Shown here in pieces: positions 10,697-22,487 of a stretch of DNA of 64,000 nucleotides. Every line of letters starts with the position of its first letter. Within the stretch, counting starts at the first letter, position 1. The stretch comes from Umbelopsis ramanniana AG. Lineage: Eukaryota > Mucoromycota > Umbelopsidomycetes > Umbelopsidales > Umbelopsidaceae. Under the pieces are notes generated by a model. That model was not told where the DNA came from, did not search any database, and worked only from the letters and a program-made list of their open reading frames with translations. The DNA is taken from positions 124,001-188,000 of the forward strand of contig NW_026252119.1 in NCBI RefSeq assembly GCF_025399195.1. The letters run 5' to 3'. A program made the translations under genes and the position numbers.

Positions 10697-13656
10697 CTAA
10701 GCATGTGCGACCTCCAATTCGTCGCTAACGTCTTTTCCTTCTACCCAAAGCTTAGAGCATTTGGCCATTGTGCTAGAAGCACGGGAGATAGGATCGGTTT
10801 GGTAGAAGTTCTTGACAACCGAAGAGAGGACAGCACCAGTGCTTTGTACGTTGTTCTTGCGCAAGGCTGAAAGTCCAAGTTGACCAAGCGAAGGGGTTTC
10901 AACCACGTCATATCGAGTAAGAGAGGGGCTGACATCGGAGAGACGAGAGCGCAAGCTAGGGAGGTCATCATAAGGCAAGGCCTCTCCAGCCACTTCAGAA
11001 AGTGCTCGGATAATCTTCCAATCTTCACGAGCAGCACCTGGTGGGTTGACAGCAGCACGCGTCAATTGTGATCGTCCTTCAGTGTTAACATAGCTAGAAC
11101 ATGGGCAAAAAAGGATTAGAATTGGTTGCATTCCATGCGCACAATGCGAAAGGGAGCTTACGTAGCGTTCTTCTCAGTGAAAGCTGAGCCTGGCAAAACA
11201 ACATCAGCGTAGTGAGCACCATTGTCACCATGGTGTCCCTGGTAAACAACAAATGCGTCCTTGGGCACATCCTTTGCCGTGATTTCATCAGCATTCAACA
11301 GATAAACAAACTTTGCTGATGTGGAAGCAGCCTCCTCAGATGATGGAGTAAATCCAATATCTAGAGCACCAGTTCGACTTGCGGCCTAATGAAAAACAGA
11401 AAAGGAAGGATTAGCAAACGTGGATCGGAAAACGTAAGGTTTGCACTGCATCAACTCATATTACAAGGTTCCTCAACCACTTACTCTTTGGAAAACGTTG
11501 AAGCCGTTCCATTCTTCTTGGAACAAGGTATCCTTGTGCTTCTCGGCAAGTTCAGCAACCTTGGAAAGAACATATTCGCCATCAGCTGAGTTTTCAACAA
11601 CTCCAGAACCAACAATGATCATGGGCTTCTTAGCCTCGGCAAGCTTCTTAGCGAACGGATGAGAGCCATTCAAAATCTGCTCGAGAGCCTTGGAGTCTTC
11701 GCCAATGTGAGTGTATTCATAGGAAAGATCAACTGATTCACCAATGAGACCCATATCTTGGCCATTGTGAAGGTAGGCCTTTCGGAGACGAGTGTTCAAG
11801 ATAGGTCCTTCGTGACGGGGGTTGGAGCCAACCACCAAGACAACATCAGCATCCTCAGCTCCAGAAATGGTGCTGTTAAGGATATAGTTGGATCGGAAAT
11901 CGCTTCCAGTAGCCAGTGGCTTGCTGCCGTTAGGAGCATCGATGGCAAGGTTTTCAGATCCAAATCGGTTGAACAAATCCTTCAAAGCGACCATGGATTC
12001 AGCATCGGCCAAGTGACCTGCGATGGCCTTCATGCTATTGCCTTCAGCCTTCTTCATTTCCTTGGCGATGGTAGTCAAAGCCTGCTCCCAAGTGGCGGGG
12101 ACAAATTTGTTACCAGAACGGATGAGGGGAGTAGTAAGTCTTTGGCGCTTCAAACCGTCGTATGCGAATCGTGTCTTATCGGAAATCCATTCCTCGTTGA
12201 TTTCATCGTTAAGGCGTGGGAGAACACGCATGATTTCGACACCACGAGAATCGAGACGAATATTGCTACCCTGTTAAAGACGACGACGATTAGAGACACT
12301 CATATTGGTTACACCATCATTCACCCAACCATCGTATACACAATATTTTGTTCGTGAATGCATGCATATACGGTGGATAATGTTTCAGAAAATGAAATAC
12401 AACTTACAATGGCATCAGTAACATCAATAGATTCGTGCTTCTTGAGTTCCCAAGGTCTTGCAGTCATTTGGTATGGCTTGGAGGTAAGAGCACCGACGGG
12501 GCAAAGATCGATGATGTTACCAGACATTTCAGAAGAAATGGTCTTCTCAATATAGGTACCAATCTGCATATCATTACCGCGACCACTAGTACCAAGTTCA
12601 GTTGCGCCAGCAACCTCGTTTGCGAAACGAACACATCGAGTGCACTGAATACAACGGGTCATAACAGTCTTCACAAGGGGTCCAAAGTTCTTGTCCTCGA
12701 CAGCACGCTTTCCAGCAGGTTCGTTATAACGGGAACGGTCACTACCATATCGCATGCTTTGGTCCTGGAGGTCACATTCACCACCCTGGTCGCAAATGGG
12801 ACAATCCAAAGGATGGTTTGCCAACAAGAATTCCATGACACCTTCGCGAGCCTTGTGGACCAAAGGAGTGTTGGTCTTGACCTTCATACCTGGCATAATG
12901 GGGTATGCGCAAGAAGCGACGGGCTTTGGTGATCTTTCGACTTCAACAAGGCACATACGGCAGTTACCAGCAACAGCAAGACGGTCTGCAATGGGTGAAA
13001 ATGCTTAAATATTGAAGGAATTGAACGTAGAGAGTGGATGGGCACTTACCATGATAACAGAATCTAGGGATCTATTTAGGAAGCAAAGACGAATTCAATT
13101 AGGTGTGTGATATACATTAAACGACGCCAAATTCACAAAGGTGAATTCCAACTTACATCAGCTCCGGCCTTCTCACAGGCTTGAATGAGGGCAGCACCTT
13201 GTTCAACCTTTACAGACTTGCCATCGACGAAAATCTCGACTTCTTCGTTATTAGAGGGTGTGGAAGAAAATGCACGGGCTGGCAGAAAATGGAGAGAGTT
13301 AGTGAATGTTGAGGATGTTGGACCTGTTTGTGGCACGAAATGGGGGTGTGCGTGATTATTTTTGTTTTGGAAATCGGGCTGCTTTCGATGGAGTCAATAA
13401 AGACATTATCACCAGCAAAATTGTAACCATAACCGAGGCTACGCCTGTGCGGATTCAAACCACTGCAGGACAGAGATGTTGCTACTTGTCGTAGTGATCG
13501 AACATGTTGTTTATGATCACCCCCATTGGTGCGTCGGACAGGATGTTGATGAATGGCAGTAAAAAAACACAGAATTGGCAATAAATTACCTCCAATGTTG
13601 TTGATGATGGCAGGAGCTCTGCGCGAGATTCCACTGGATTGGAGAACGCGCAACAT
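10697..13656 (-). CDS. NADH:ubiquinone oxidoreductase 75/78 kDa subunit (NDUFS1), complex I
   Basis: About seven exons join into the large Fe-S subunit of the matrix arm of respiratory complex I, which passes electrons from the flavin subunit toward ubiquinone. The start at 13656 gives a Ser/Arg-rich mitochondrial presequence ([15 protein letters not shown]... RAFSSTP). The N-terminal ferredoxin-like domain supplies IPRFCYH and [20 protein letters not shown] for the 2Fe-2S cluster. [18 protein letters not shown] and [14 protein letters not shown] supply the 4Fe-4S ligands. The molybdopterin-oxidoreductase-like domain follows ([39 protein letters not shown]) and the C-terminus ends near 10697. 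A 22-nt exon at 13071-13050 encodes the first cluster cysteine. All key cysteines are present and I see no break. Nuclear-encoded and imported into the mitochondrion. Confidence 0.96.
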
Positions 13657-14117
13657 GATTCAGCAGGCGTTTGCAGGAGTGGGGAGTAGAGCGACAGTTA
13701 CAAACAGTAAATTCAGGATTGTAGCTACAGACTGCCTACATAAAACCCTTACAACAAAAAAAAATTGATGACGCAGACAAAATTTCAATTTGGAATGGCG
13801 ACTCAAAAAGAAATGGGTCAAAAGATATTTGACAGGTGAAAAAAATCCAAAACACTCGACATGGAAGAATATAGGTTGTTACAACATTCAATTGCCTATA
13901 TGACTATAAGAAATGGTATGAAATGAAAAGCGTTTTCCTCTGTTTTATCTTAACGGCTTATTTGTACGGGGGCTATTTTATTCTCAGGGCGTTAGTGCTG
14001 CAAGTCAACTCGTACACTACATACTACAATGGTAAATTTCATGTTGAAAGGAACGAGTATCAAAGGAAATAATTAGGATCACGAAATATAGATTACTTTA
14101 TAACATCATTATTAATT
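13657..14117. other. Intergenic between two minus-strand genes
   Basis: Holds the presumed promoter of the complex I gene (right of 13656) and the 3' flank of the 642-residue protein. A-rich tracts are present (13757-13765). Nothing else seen. Confidence 0.5.
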
Positions 14118-16046
14118 TCAAGAAGTGAGTGAATGGGATAGGGAAGTAGCTACTTCCAAGGATTGGATGGCGGTAGAATTAGTGCGGGCTAAGCTGCATG
14201 GTGCCTGTAAGTGTGAACCTAAAGACCTTCCATCTCGTTTGGGAATGTGGATGGTTGTGCACTCAACTTTGGCTTGGTTAAGTAATCTCTTTCTATCAAA
14301 GGTAATCATCCTATACGTCCAAGAAATTTGTAACCATTTGTTGGTGAGTTTGGTCATATCCAGGGCAAGGTTTGAAAGAGCGCAATTTCGTTTTTGTTTT
14401 GTAGTTGCTGTAGTGCATATAGACGAGGCGAGTTTACGACTAGCTTGTGATGTTGAACTATCAGTGAAGAAACAGCTTCGATCCGATATGGTCGAACTGT
14501 TGTCCAGAGAGCCAATGTCATTGCCCGCTTCACAGTGAAGACGTATGGCAGTGTATACGTTTTGTAGGTGTAACATGGATCGGCGCAAAGGATTGTAAAC
14601 AGTTGCATTATAACAGCTGTGATGAAGGATATCAAAGAGAGGGAAGGGGTGGAATTTGTAACCAGAATTAACGGACTTCTCTACATCATGTCCAACGGTG
14701 CTCATCGGTTTGATGATGACAATAATGCGAATGGGTACATTAGACGCGTGATCAACAATTTTGTTATCGTTTTCTTTCATGATCATATCCGAGATTGATA
14801 TGATTCCATTACCGTTTTCATTATACTGAAGAGATTGTTCTTGATGCTTGAAATATTCAGTCACGAACATTGCGTCAGAGCTCAGCGTTGCGTAATGGAA
14901 GTTCCCTTTCGCATCTCCTTTGGTCTTGGTGATAGTGACAGTGTCCTCCGCAAACATGTCACTCATCTGGATGTCCACACCAGTGCTTTTAGCGAGCATG
15001 CTCTTCGCTTGTCGTACTGAAGAAGCAAAGGTTGCGACTTTCCTTTCGATTTCGAGTATGGTTTTCTTGCGTTCCACGCTACCAGAGTTTTTAAGGAATG
15101 CTATGCCATCTTCTGTATTAATGTCTTTTTCAGCTTGCATTTGTATCCATTTCCATTCAGAACTAGACAGGTTGGTTTCCGATCTTATGCGTGCACATGG
15201 TAACAGATTCTTGTGTCGCTTGTCGACTAGTATTCCCAGTCCTCGTGGCGTACTTTGAACATGGAAGAGACCAAGGTAAAGTCCAGGATTTAAGATGGCA
15301 CGTCTGGCGTTGTAAATAGCTTGAGCTCGAAACCACACATCAGAATTTATCTGTGGTTCTCCATAGAGTGAATTAATGCGATCTTGAGGAGCCCAACGCA
15401 AGGATTGTAAGCTTTTTGGGTAAGAAGTGCATCCATACAGGCCTTCCAGACTTTTTGGGCAGAATTGGACTGTGACGATCATTTTTATGTCTTGGCGGCG
15501 AAATTCGACAACCTTATCGTGGAAGATACCAAGCTGATGGCACCCAGTATGCTTTCTAAGCTGAGAGGCAGCTGTCAAAACGCCTTCTCTGAACTGCAGC
15601 GTAGCACGACTATCGTCCATTGAAAAATTGCAATTGACAGGAGACATGCATTCATCTGAGGATGAACTCTGACTCTTCGTAGACTCATCGCTGGTTCCGA
15701 GCCCTTCATCTGAACAAGATGATCTTGCGTCGTTGCTAGAAACTTCTGCATCTTCATGATCAGCCCAATCCATGGATGTCTTCACAGCCCAAGAAAATTC
15801 GGTGCTGGTGTCATCGAACGTGTCGTATAAAGCTTGATCGTCCTGAATGACTGGTACGGTCGGAATGTGGCCTGAGGGCGTCAACAGTAGGTTCCCTTCG
15901 CTATTGAAGATCATGGCGGACATGTAGATACTGTGTGGCCGCAATTTAAACTTCACGTTTTCCGACGACGAGGTTGAATCATCTGTTTCTAATGGTTTAC
16001 CACCACCATTTCTTTGGAATAACCTTGAAAATGTAGACCTGGGCAT
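14118..16046 (-). CDS. Hypothetical protein, 642 residues, unrecognised
   Basis: A single uninterrupted frame from an ATG at 16046; I do not recognise a named domain. The first 40 residues are basic and Ser-rich (MPRSTFSRLFQRNGGG). Residues 45-75 look folded and hydrophobic (SIYMSAMIFNSEGNLLLTPSG). Residues 80-140 are acidic and Ser-rich. From about 150 to 480 the sequence has the composition of a folded alpha/beta protein (LRKHTGCHQLGIFHDKVVEF, IYNARRAILNPGLYLGLFHV, IRIIVIIKPMSTVGHD), with a charged, probably helical segment near 315-345 (SVERKKTILEIERKVATFA). No signal peptide or membrane segment stands out. Length and composition argue for a real gene. A lineage-specific Mucoromycota protein is my best guess. 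Confidence 0.75.
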   Translation of the reverse strand: MPRSTFSRLFQRNGGGKPLETDDSTSSSENVKFKLRPHSIYMSAMIFNSEGNLLLTPSGHIPTVPVIQDDQALYDTFDDTSTEFSWAVKTSMDWADHEDAEVSSNDARSSCSDEGLGTSDESTKSQSSSSDECMSPVNCNFSMDDSRATLQFREGVLTAASQLRKHTGCHQLGIFHDKVVEFRRQDIKMIVTVQFCPKSLEGLYGCTSYPKSLQSLRWAPQDRINSLYGEPQINSDVWFRAQAIYNARRAILNPGLYLGLFHVQSTPRGLGILVDKRHKNLLPCARIRSETNLSSSEWKWIQMQAEKDINTEDGIAFLKNSGSVERKKTILEIERKVATFASSVRQAKSMLAKSTGVDIQMSDMFAEDTVTITKTKGDAKGNFHYATLSSDAMFVTEYFKHQEQSLQYNENGNGIISISDMIMKENDNKIVDHASNVPIRIIVIIKPMSTVGHDVEKSVNSGYKFHPFPLFDILHHSCYNATVYNPLRRSMLHLQNVYTAIRLHCEAGNDIGSLDNSSTISDRSCFFTDSSTSQASRKLASSICTTATTKQKRNCALSNLALDMTKLTNKWLQISWTYRMITFDRKRLLNQAKVECTTIHIPKRDGRSLGSHLQAPCSLARTNSTAIQSLEVATSLSHSLTS

Positions 16047-17195
16047 TATGAACGATTATGTTGTGGCCTTGTTATCGCAATAAGACTTTGTAAGAAAAAA
16101 GTTTGCATGAGTTTCCAAAGGGCCAATTGTTCAAAAATAAAATTTTACCCAGATATAAACTACGAAATATCCTGTCTATGGAGCTGCGGTGAGGGGAAAT
16201 CGAAGGGCCAACTAAAAGGGGCAGACTTGTTCAAGTATAAGGAGAGTGAACGCAGCATTCAAGAGGGATGACACCATAGAGAGTAAACGTCATCATGATA
16301 ACAAAGTAAGAATAGTGTAAACCAGTATCAATGAAGCAGGTAGTGATGTGCAAAATGACAGATCTACCATATTTTGTTGTTTTGAACCCTTGACTTGGCA
16401 GAACGTCAAGTTGATCATATGGAGAATTGGAGTAATGTGGAAGCACATATATAGACACATTTGAACTCGGCTCCTTTTTCCGTCGCCAGATCTTTTCGTT
16501 CGTCTTGTCAAAATAGGCTTTGGCAATGAGCGACGAAAAAAAAAAAAAAAATTGGCCAGAAGAAACTCTCCCACTATCACTTTCATTGAAATTTTTCAAG
16601 ATCTATGCTAAACCTCGTCAAAACCAAAAATATGTGTAAACCCCACTTTTCAAAAGTCATAACACCAAGGTTTTTCAAAATGCATTGACAGTAACAGAAG
16701 GTATTTTCAACCTCATTCAATGCTGATAACGCAGGGTGCATACCGTCATGCTCTAACGAAAGGAGAGCCCTCTCACCAATCATATAGCGAACATATTTGT
16801 AAGATGGGATAGTTTCCACATACAGACAACCCTATGCAACAGGATGGTCATCCAGTGGCACTCTCGATTAGTTTCGGCCACGCACTTTAGACTCACTTTC
16901 ATGACGAACGGGAAGCCACACCAAGGCCCAGCTTCCATTAACCCTTCATTACAATCACTTTGTCAGGAGACTAGGAGTTGACGAACGATATCACGAATTT
17001 ATGTTTTAAACTGTTTACAAGCAAGGCAGTATTGAATATAAACCCTCAATTGCATAGCTGTGAATTACACTTGGGTGCTCCGTATTTACACTACTTTATA
17101 ATGATAATCTGTCCATCCAGTGGAGCAGAGTTTTTCTTTTAATTGACCTTGGGTCGTATGCACTTGTATTTAACATGAAATTGTCTGTCGAACCC
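16047..17195. other. Intergenic, no gene supported
   Basis: Upstream region of the 642-residue protein gene and 3' flank of the Opy2-like gene. The short minus-strand frames at 16231-16819 overlap one another, contain a poly-T-derived Phe run (16536-16550) and carry no domain. Confidence 0.45.
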
Positions 17196-18663
17196 CTATG
17201 ACTTTTCCGAGTCATTGGATGCGTCTGATGCTGGAACTGTATCGGTCTCCGGCACATTCGCCTTTTTGTCCCAGTGAATGGTAATCTCGCCTTCCGAGGG
17301 TTGAGACTCGACGGTGTAATGCGTGGTTGCTGTATTGGCTGATTTAGAGTGTCTATCGGGTGCTGGCTGTTCTTGAGAGATGGAGGTATTGGTAATTGAG
17401 GTGACTTGAGATGGTGCGGCTATACTTTGCCTGGAAGAGAGACGTCGCTGTGATGCCTTACGAGTCACTCGACCATCCCGACCTTTCAAAGAATCCACAC
17501 GAACTACTACAGGCTTTGCACGGACTACCTGAATAGCGGGTGTTGCAGAATAAATGCTATGGACGGAACCTCTCTCGCTGCCATAGAGTTCGGATTGCGG
17601 TCGTCTCCCTGGGTCGTCGACAGTATCAAGACCTGACCTCGGGTATCGTTGACTCTTCTTCACTGATACTGCGCGACGCAACACAATCTTTGATTCATCT
17701 TCTAAATCATCAAATGGATTGTCGGATAACCTTTTTCGCCTCATTTCGTTTCTTGTGACTCGCATCGATGATGAACGGACAACGGCGGCTTGGGGAAGTT
17801 GAGTCTGTTTGGTCTTCAAGCTCAATGATCGGCTAATTCCTCCTTCGCTTTTCACCGTCGGAACAGCCGGCGCGATATTGGGTTGATCAAGGGTCTGGAT
17901 GCTAGGTGTAACTTTGTTTTCATTGGGTATCACTGGAGTCTTCTCAGTAGAATTATAAGCGGAGCCAATGGCTTCTGGGTCCTGATTCTGCTAAAGAACA
18001 CCGGAGGTTGAATTAAAATAATGATGAATGATTAATATTTTTTATGTTGCCGATCCCTTCTCTGTCAAGCAACGTGGCTACTTACGGCAGAATGGCTTGA
18101 TAAAGTGGGTTGAGGACCACTGATATCACTTATATTGGTAGGAAGGATCAATGCGTTCTTCTCAGATTGCTTTTTTTGCCTTCTGCGCCAACAGAGAAAC
18201 AGGACAATCAACAAAACTAAGCCTCCACCTAGTCCTACTGTTAATCCCACTATTAAGCCGATATTGGTCCCTGGGGATTGCGAAGCTGATATATTGGGAG
18301 ATTTTGATGCATTGGGTAGATCGATTGCAGATTTGTTGATACATTGGGAAGGTGGGCACTGTCCACAACTTTGCATGACTGTTAGTGAACAGACTTGATC
18401 GCTTGAGCAAGTTGGTGAGCATATGGCTGTACAGCCATTAGGCTGGCAGTTGGTGGGTGATATAGTGTTTGAAGCCGCTAATGATAATGTAGACGATGGC
18501 CTTTGGGTTGAGCTGATGCTGGCTGTAGCTGATAGTTGTGTAGCATCCGCCAATTTGAAATGTGTGGTTTCAGATATGGAAGCTAAATGATATGAGGTGG
18601 ATGACAATTATAGAGATTGATATCTTTCGAAAGCTCACCTGTTTTCTTAAATGAAGACGACAT
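17196..18663 (-). CDS. Opy2-type membrane anchor protein (HOG/MAPK pathway adaptor)
   Basis: Three exons are inferred. A short first exon starts at the ATG at 18663 (MSSSFKKTA) and is spliced to a frame whose only other upstream initiator is a TTG at 18607. The extracellular N-terminus has a Ser/Thr-rich stalk and a compact eight-cysteine module: NCQPNGCTAICSPTC, then VC, SCGQC and SQC. This is the hallmark of the Opy2 N-terminal anchor domain. One transmembrane helix follows (IGLIVGLTVGLGGGLVLLIV) with a positive stop (WRRRQKK). The last exon encodes a long disordered cytoplasmic tail with an NPFDD motif and many Ser/Thr sites. In yeast, Opy2 tethers the adaptor Ste50 to the membrane for Ste11 signalling in the osmostress and filamentation pathways; that role is inferred here from the domain. 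The tail ends near 17196. Confidence 0.82.
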
Positions 18664-20211
18664 ATGATATAAGGAGTGAAAAGAGTTTGGCCTGATTCAA
18701 TACAGTCAGTCATCATAATATAAATGATTCGCAGCCGGGAACATTAAGTCCGAGTGCACCAGGTTCCTTGAAATTTTTTCTGAGGTCCGAGATTTCCATA
18801 CAAGAAAATTCGAATTAACGAGCGCTCATTAAAATCTAGGTGAAACACGAGCACTGACAGAACCATGTTGCTGCCAAAATAGACTTCTTTGCCGAAGAGA
18901 CCAGTCATTGTTTTTCATCTCACCTCCGTTTTACCCAGACACACTACTTTGTGGGAGTATGAATTTGGGGGTAGAGGTAGGCAATAAAGAAAAAAGAAAA
19001 AGAAAAGTCAAAGCCACGAGCACAAGATAATATTACAGTGATGGTTTGCTACAATCATTAACGTTTGTGTGTCGGCATCATCCATAATTGTATATGCGCA
19101 TGCCGCCATGCTCCATTATTGAGTAACCCAATCTTTTTTTTTTTTTTGGCTGTGTGTAATTTTAACGTGCGGCTATACTCTACTTAGAATGTGAGCTGAG
19201 TACCGCCAAGTCAGCAGAATGTGTTGAGCGTATCTCTGCTCTTGCGGGACTATGACGATCTTGTTCGTTATGAGCCAAGATTTTCGTTATTGGTGCCTTC
19301 GGAATCGCAATGGTCACAGAACCCATAAGTCTGATTATAGAATTTTTGGCAACGACCGGGATGAAAAATGTGCCTCCTTAATCATCATCATTCAGCATTA
19401 CATGACTATGAACAGACCATTGTGTTAAATCCAAACGTATTCATCTCCTTACTCAATGGGATGATTAGGTATGCATTTTTGCATGAAACTTTTTATATGG
19501 TGTAACCTAGCAACTTCGAGAAGCCCGACGAAATGTACAGTATTTTAGACCACAAAATCGGAAATAGTCTATTTACCGCCATGGATTGTAGAGGTGAATT
19601 CTCGCTTTAAAGCAACCGATGATAAGAGTGGAGAATAAACTACTGATCTGTGTCGTATCTGCAGTTTACAGGAGTGTAAAATTCATACGCCTCCAAATGC
19701 AGCTAAAGCACGGTCTTTAAATCAATACCTTTATGAGTTGAACATAGCATCGTATAATGAAACAGGTGAGGTCAAGAGGAACGATAGATAACTATTTATC
19801 TAAGTGAAGTACGGTTGCTTAATACTCACTAGACCCGTTAACTAGAGCAGAATACATAATGCCAAAATTGGGTACTTGCAAACGAATGGAAATATCGTAA
19901 TAAAGGTGTATATTACAGTATACTTGGTGGCAAGAGAAAGGGGATCTCAAGTAAAAGCAACTATTTGGAAGTCAGAAATAAAAGTTTCGGCTTTTATAAA
20001 GCTCAATAAACAAGATACCAGTGTTAAATTAGCATAGAAAGTTATGAGAAACTCAGTGGATGTTGAGCCATCATAGGCACTATGAATTTTCAAATCCTAT
20101 TTGATAGTCAAAAGTCAAGGAGGGAAAGAGAGGTGACGTGGCAGCCCAATATGGAATTTGGTATTCAGTGGGTCAGCACTCGCAATCGCATAGAGTATGA
20201 ATTAAGGCATA
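18664..20211. other. 1.5 kb divergent intergenic region
   Basis: Lies between the divergently transcribed Opy2-like and eIF4E-like genes and must contain both promoters. There is a T-tract at 19134-19147 and an A/G-rich tract at 18990-19005. No coding frame of note and no tRNA-like boxes seen. Confidence 0.45.
20197..20205 (+). promoter_or_regulatory. Two-codon upstream ORF before the eIF4E-like start
   Basis: ATG AAT TAA lies six bases upstream of the main ATG at 20212. If the mRNA starts upstream, ribosomes would meet this minimal start-stop element immediately before the real start, a plausible translational brake. No transcript data are available. Confidence 0.35.
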
Positions 20212-22115
20212 ATGTACAGTAATCAGCCTGGACGAGGTCGACCACCAAGGAAATTTCCTCAATCGCATAGGTCCCACTCTACCGGTGGACGCTCCATGGG
20301 ACCTTCGCGCCTATATACTCAGCATTTCCAACGGCGGAGATTCTCCGTCTCTTCCGACACTCCTGATATGTGTCTAGCGAAGTGGGAGAGCGAACAAAAT
20401 GTCTTTTCTGATTATGCTGTTCGAGAAAATCTAACTTTGAATCTCCCACGTCATGGCCTACATAACTTATTAAACTGGACTAATGCTACTGGTCACCGTC
20501 GGAGAAAGTCTATGCTATCGGATATGTTACCCAAGGACACTCAACTGCAAACGAGGTCCAAGCTTCCGTTAGCTTTTCCATCTCCGGCATACGCCAGGCG
20601 AAAATCAAGAAGCGACCATGAGCATGCGGTGCCGAAGACTAACTCGGTAGTTAATAACACTGACGCTTCGTCGTCCTCTAACCATAACCAGGAACTACAT
20701 TGGATTGAACAGTGGACTCCACCACCATTATCCCCAACCGATGAACAGGTCAAATATGGTCATAGTCTGTATACTAGCGAAGAAACTTCAGAAAATGACA
20801 GTTATAGCGATGCATCGCAAGTGGCGGGAGCCGCTTTGAATGGTTTCACGCCTACCCCAAAGAACGATAATATAACCGAGGCTATTGATGACGATAATAT
20901 AGGAACGCAGGGAAACACGGTTATCACGCTGGTTGAACTGAGTGGCTTGAAGAAATCACCGCCTGTATCCGCTTCACCCCATAATGGTTCTCCAACACTA
21001 GCTTCAAGTAGCGGCAAGGCGGAATCGACCGTAGATGCAGAGCAGGTCAGCGACCTGTTGAGTACGAAAGCGCCACCCGACGCTTCAAGTGAAAACGATG
21101 AAATTCAGCATCAACCGGAAAATGAGAGCCTTATCTTGGATGCTCTCCAATCTCCCGCCGATGCCCCCGCAGACAATGGGCCAGTTAAACCTACGTTAGG
21201 GTCGAATGACGTAGAGATGAAAGAAGCGACAGTTCCCGTGGCTGGCACCGATGTAAACCGTGACATACAGGAACAGAATCCTACGACCATGGAGGAAGCT
21301 TCATCATCGCCTCCTACCGATCACGGTATTGCACATGAAGTCGAAAATCCTGTTGAAGTACAAGATGAAATGGATTTTCCGCACACTCCACTCAATTCTA
21401 TAAAGGAAGAAGAAGTTGTTCCTGAAGTTCCCATCTGGGCAGACGGTGAAAAGATGAAAGAGCACCCTACGGAATTTCAAAAGGCAGTGGCCTACTTAAA
21501 AGAGAATGGAATTCCGTTTGACTCATCGCTGCCCCTACTTCATAATGTGATTCTTTACTTTAGCGACACCTCAACCGCCAAAGCGAAGAGTGCCAATTCC
21601 TACTCATCGACTATACGGCCCATGTTCATGTGTGAAACAGTATGGCAATTCAGTTCAAGGTGGCGGAAATTTAAGGATCGATTTTCAGCACCATCGCAAA
21701 TGATGCCGAACCAGAACCTCTATTTCTTCAGGCAAGGTGTAGAGCCAATGTGGGAAGATCCTATTAACGCCAAGGGAGGACGCATGACCCTCTCACCAAC
21801 CAAGATGGCTCTGGATGAGATATGGGAAGTCGTACTCGCTGCATTTGTCGGCGGCACATGTCATAATAGCGTGGTTGGCGTTGTTATGAGCAGACGAGGT
21901 CGTGGAGATCGCATTGAAATATGGATGGATGAGCAGGGACGAGAAGCCTCAGATGAAGTGAAGTAAGTTGAATTTATTTACGTGCGTGCACAGCGATAAT
22001 TGTCGTCTGACGTCAACTTCACTCATGCTACAGATCGCTGTTATCGCGCTATCTCCCACCCTTGATACAAGATGTTGTACAGCTGGCAAAGTACAAAAAG
22101 CATTTCGATCGTTGA
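20212..22115 (+). CDS. Class II (4EHP-type) eIF4E-like protein with long disordered N-terminus
   Basis: Exon 1 is 20212-21962; a GTAAGT intron leads to exon 2 at 22034, stopping at 22115. The protein has about 611 residues, versus 200-250 in ordinary eIF4E. The first 400 residues are low-complexity: Arg/Gly-rich at the start (RGRPPRKFPQ), then acidic Ser/Thr/Pro-rich. The eIF4E fold begins near residue 430 (LLHNVILYFSDTS). The strongest match is GVEPMWEDPINAKGGR, which holds the second cap-stacking Trp and the Glu that contacts guanine. GDRIEIW and the spliced C-terminal helix SLLSRYLPP...YKKHFD follow. At the first cap-stacking position the residue is Tyr (NSYSS), as in 4EHP/eIF4E2. The Trp that normally binds eIF4G is Ser (TVWQFS). 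A role as cap-binding repressor or granule component is inferred. Confidence 0.85.
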
Positions 22116-22487
22116 TTACAACACGTTTTATTCCGGCATACCACTGCATTTGTAATTTTTTATCACAAGTCTTGTCTAGCCCTCCTCTTTTCATTGTACA
22201 TACCGAGTTTTCGTGTACATATTTGGTTTGTTCTCTTTTTTTTTCTTTCAAATGAAATTGGTCTTTTTTCAACCACCTTGGCTTTATGATGTTGTTGATG
22301 ATATCTATGCCAAATCCATGTCATTGCATTTCAAGCCATTATAACCATAAGCCGTACAGTTTTTTTTATATTTTATTTCCTTCATCATGTGAGCATGCAA
22401 AAGGAAGGTGGTGTACGAAAAAGAGTGGATGTTAGACATGATAGGTGGATGGAAGAGAACGAAATTAGGAGAGATGTGTATGTGCAT
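22116..22487. other. Convergent 3' flanks
   Basis: T-rich 3' sequence of the eIF4E-like gene facing the 3' end of the Rax2-SH3 gene. Short frames here are shadows. No further structure seen. Confidence 0.5.

Noticed and set aside
16231-16819. Minus-strand frames between the 642-residue protein and Opy2 genes
   Set aside because: Phe run derived from a poly-T tract, no splice-compatible continuation and no recognisable motif.
18065-18607. Start of the Opy2-like protein at 18607 (MSSTSYHLA)
   Set aside because: The codon is TTG; a spliced start at the ATG at 18663 joins in phase and is preferred.
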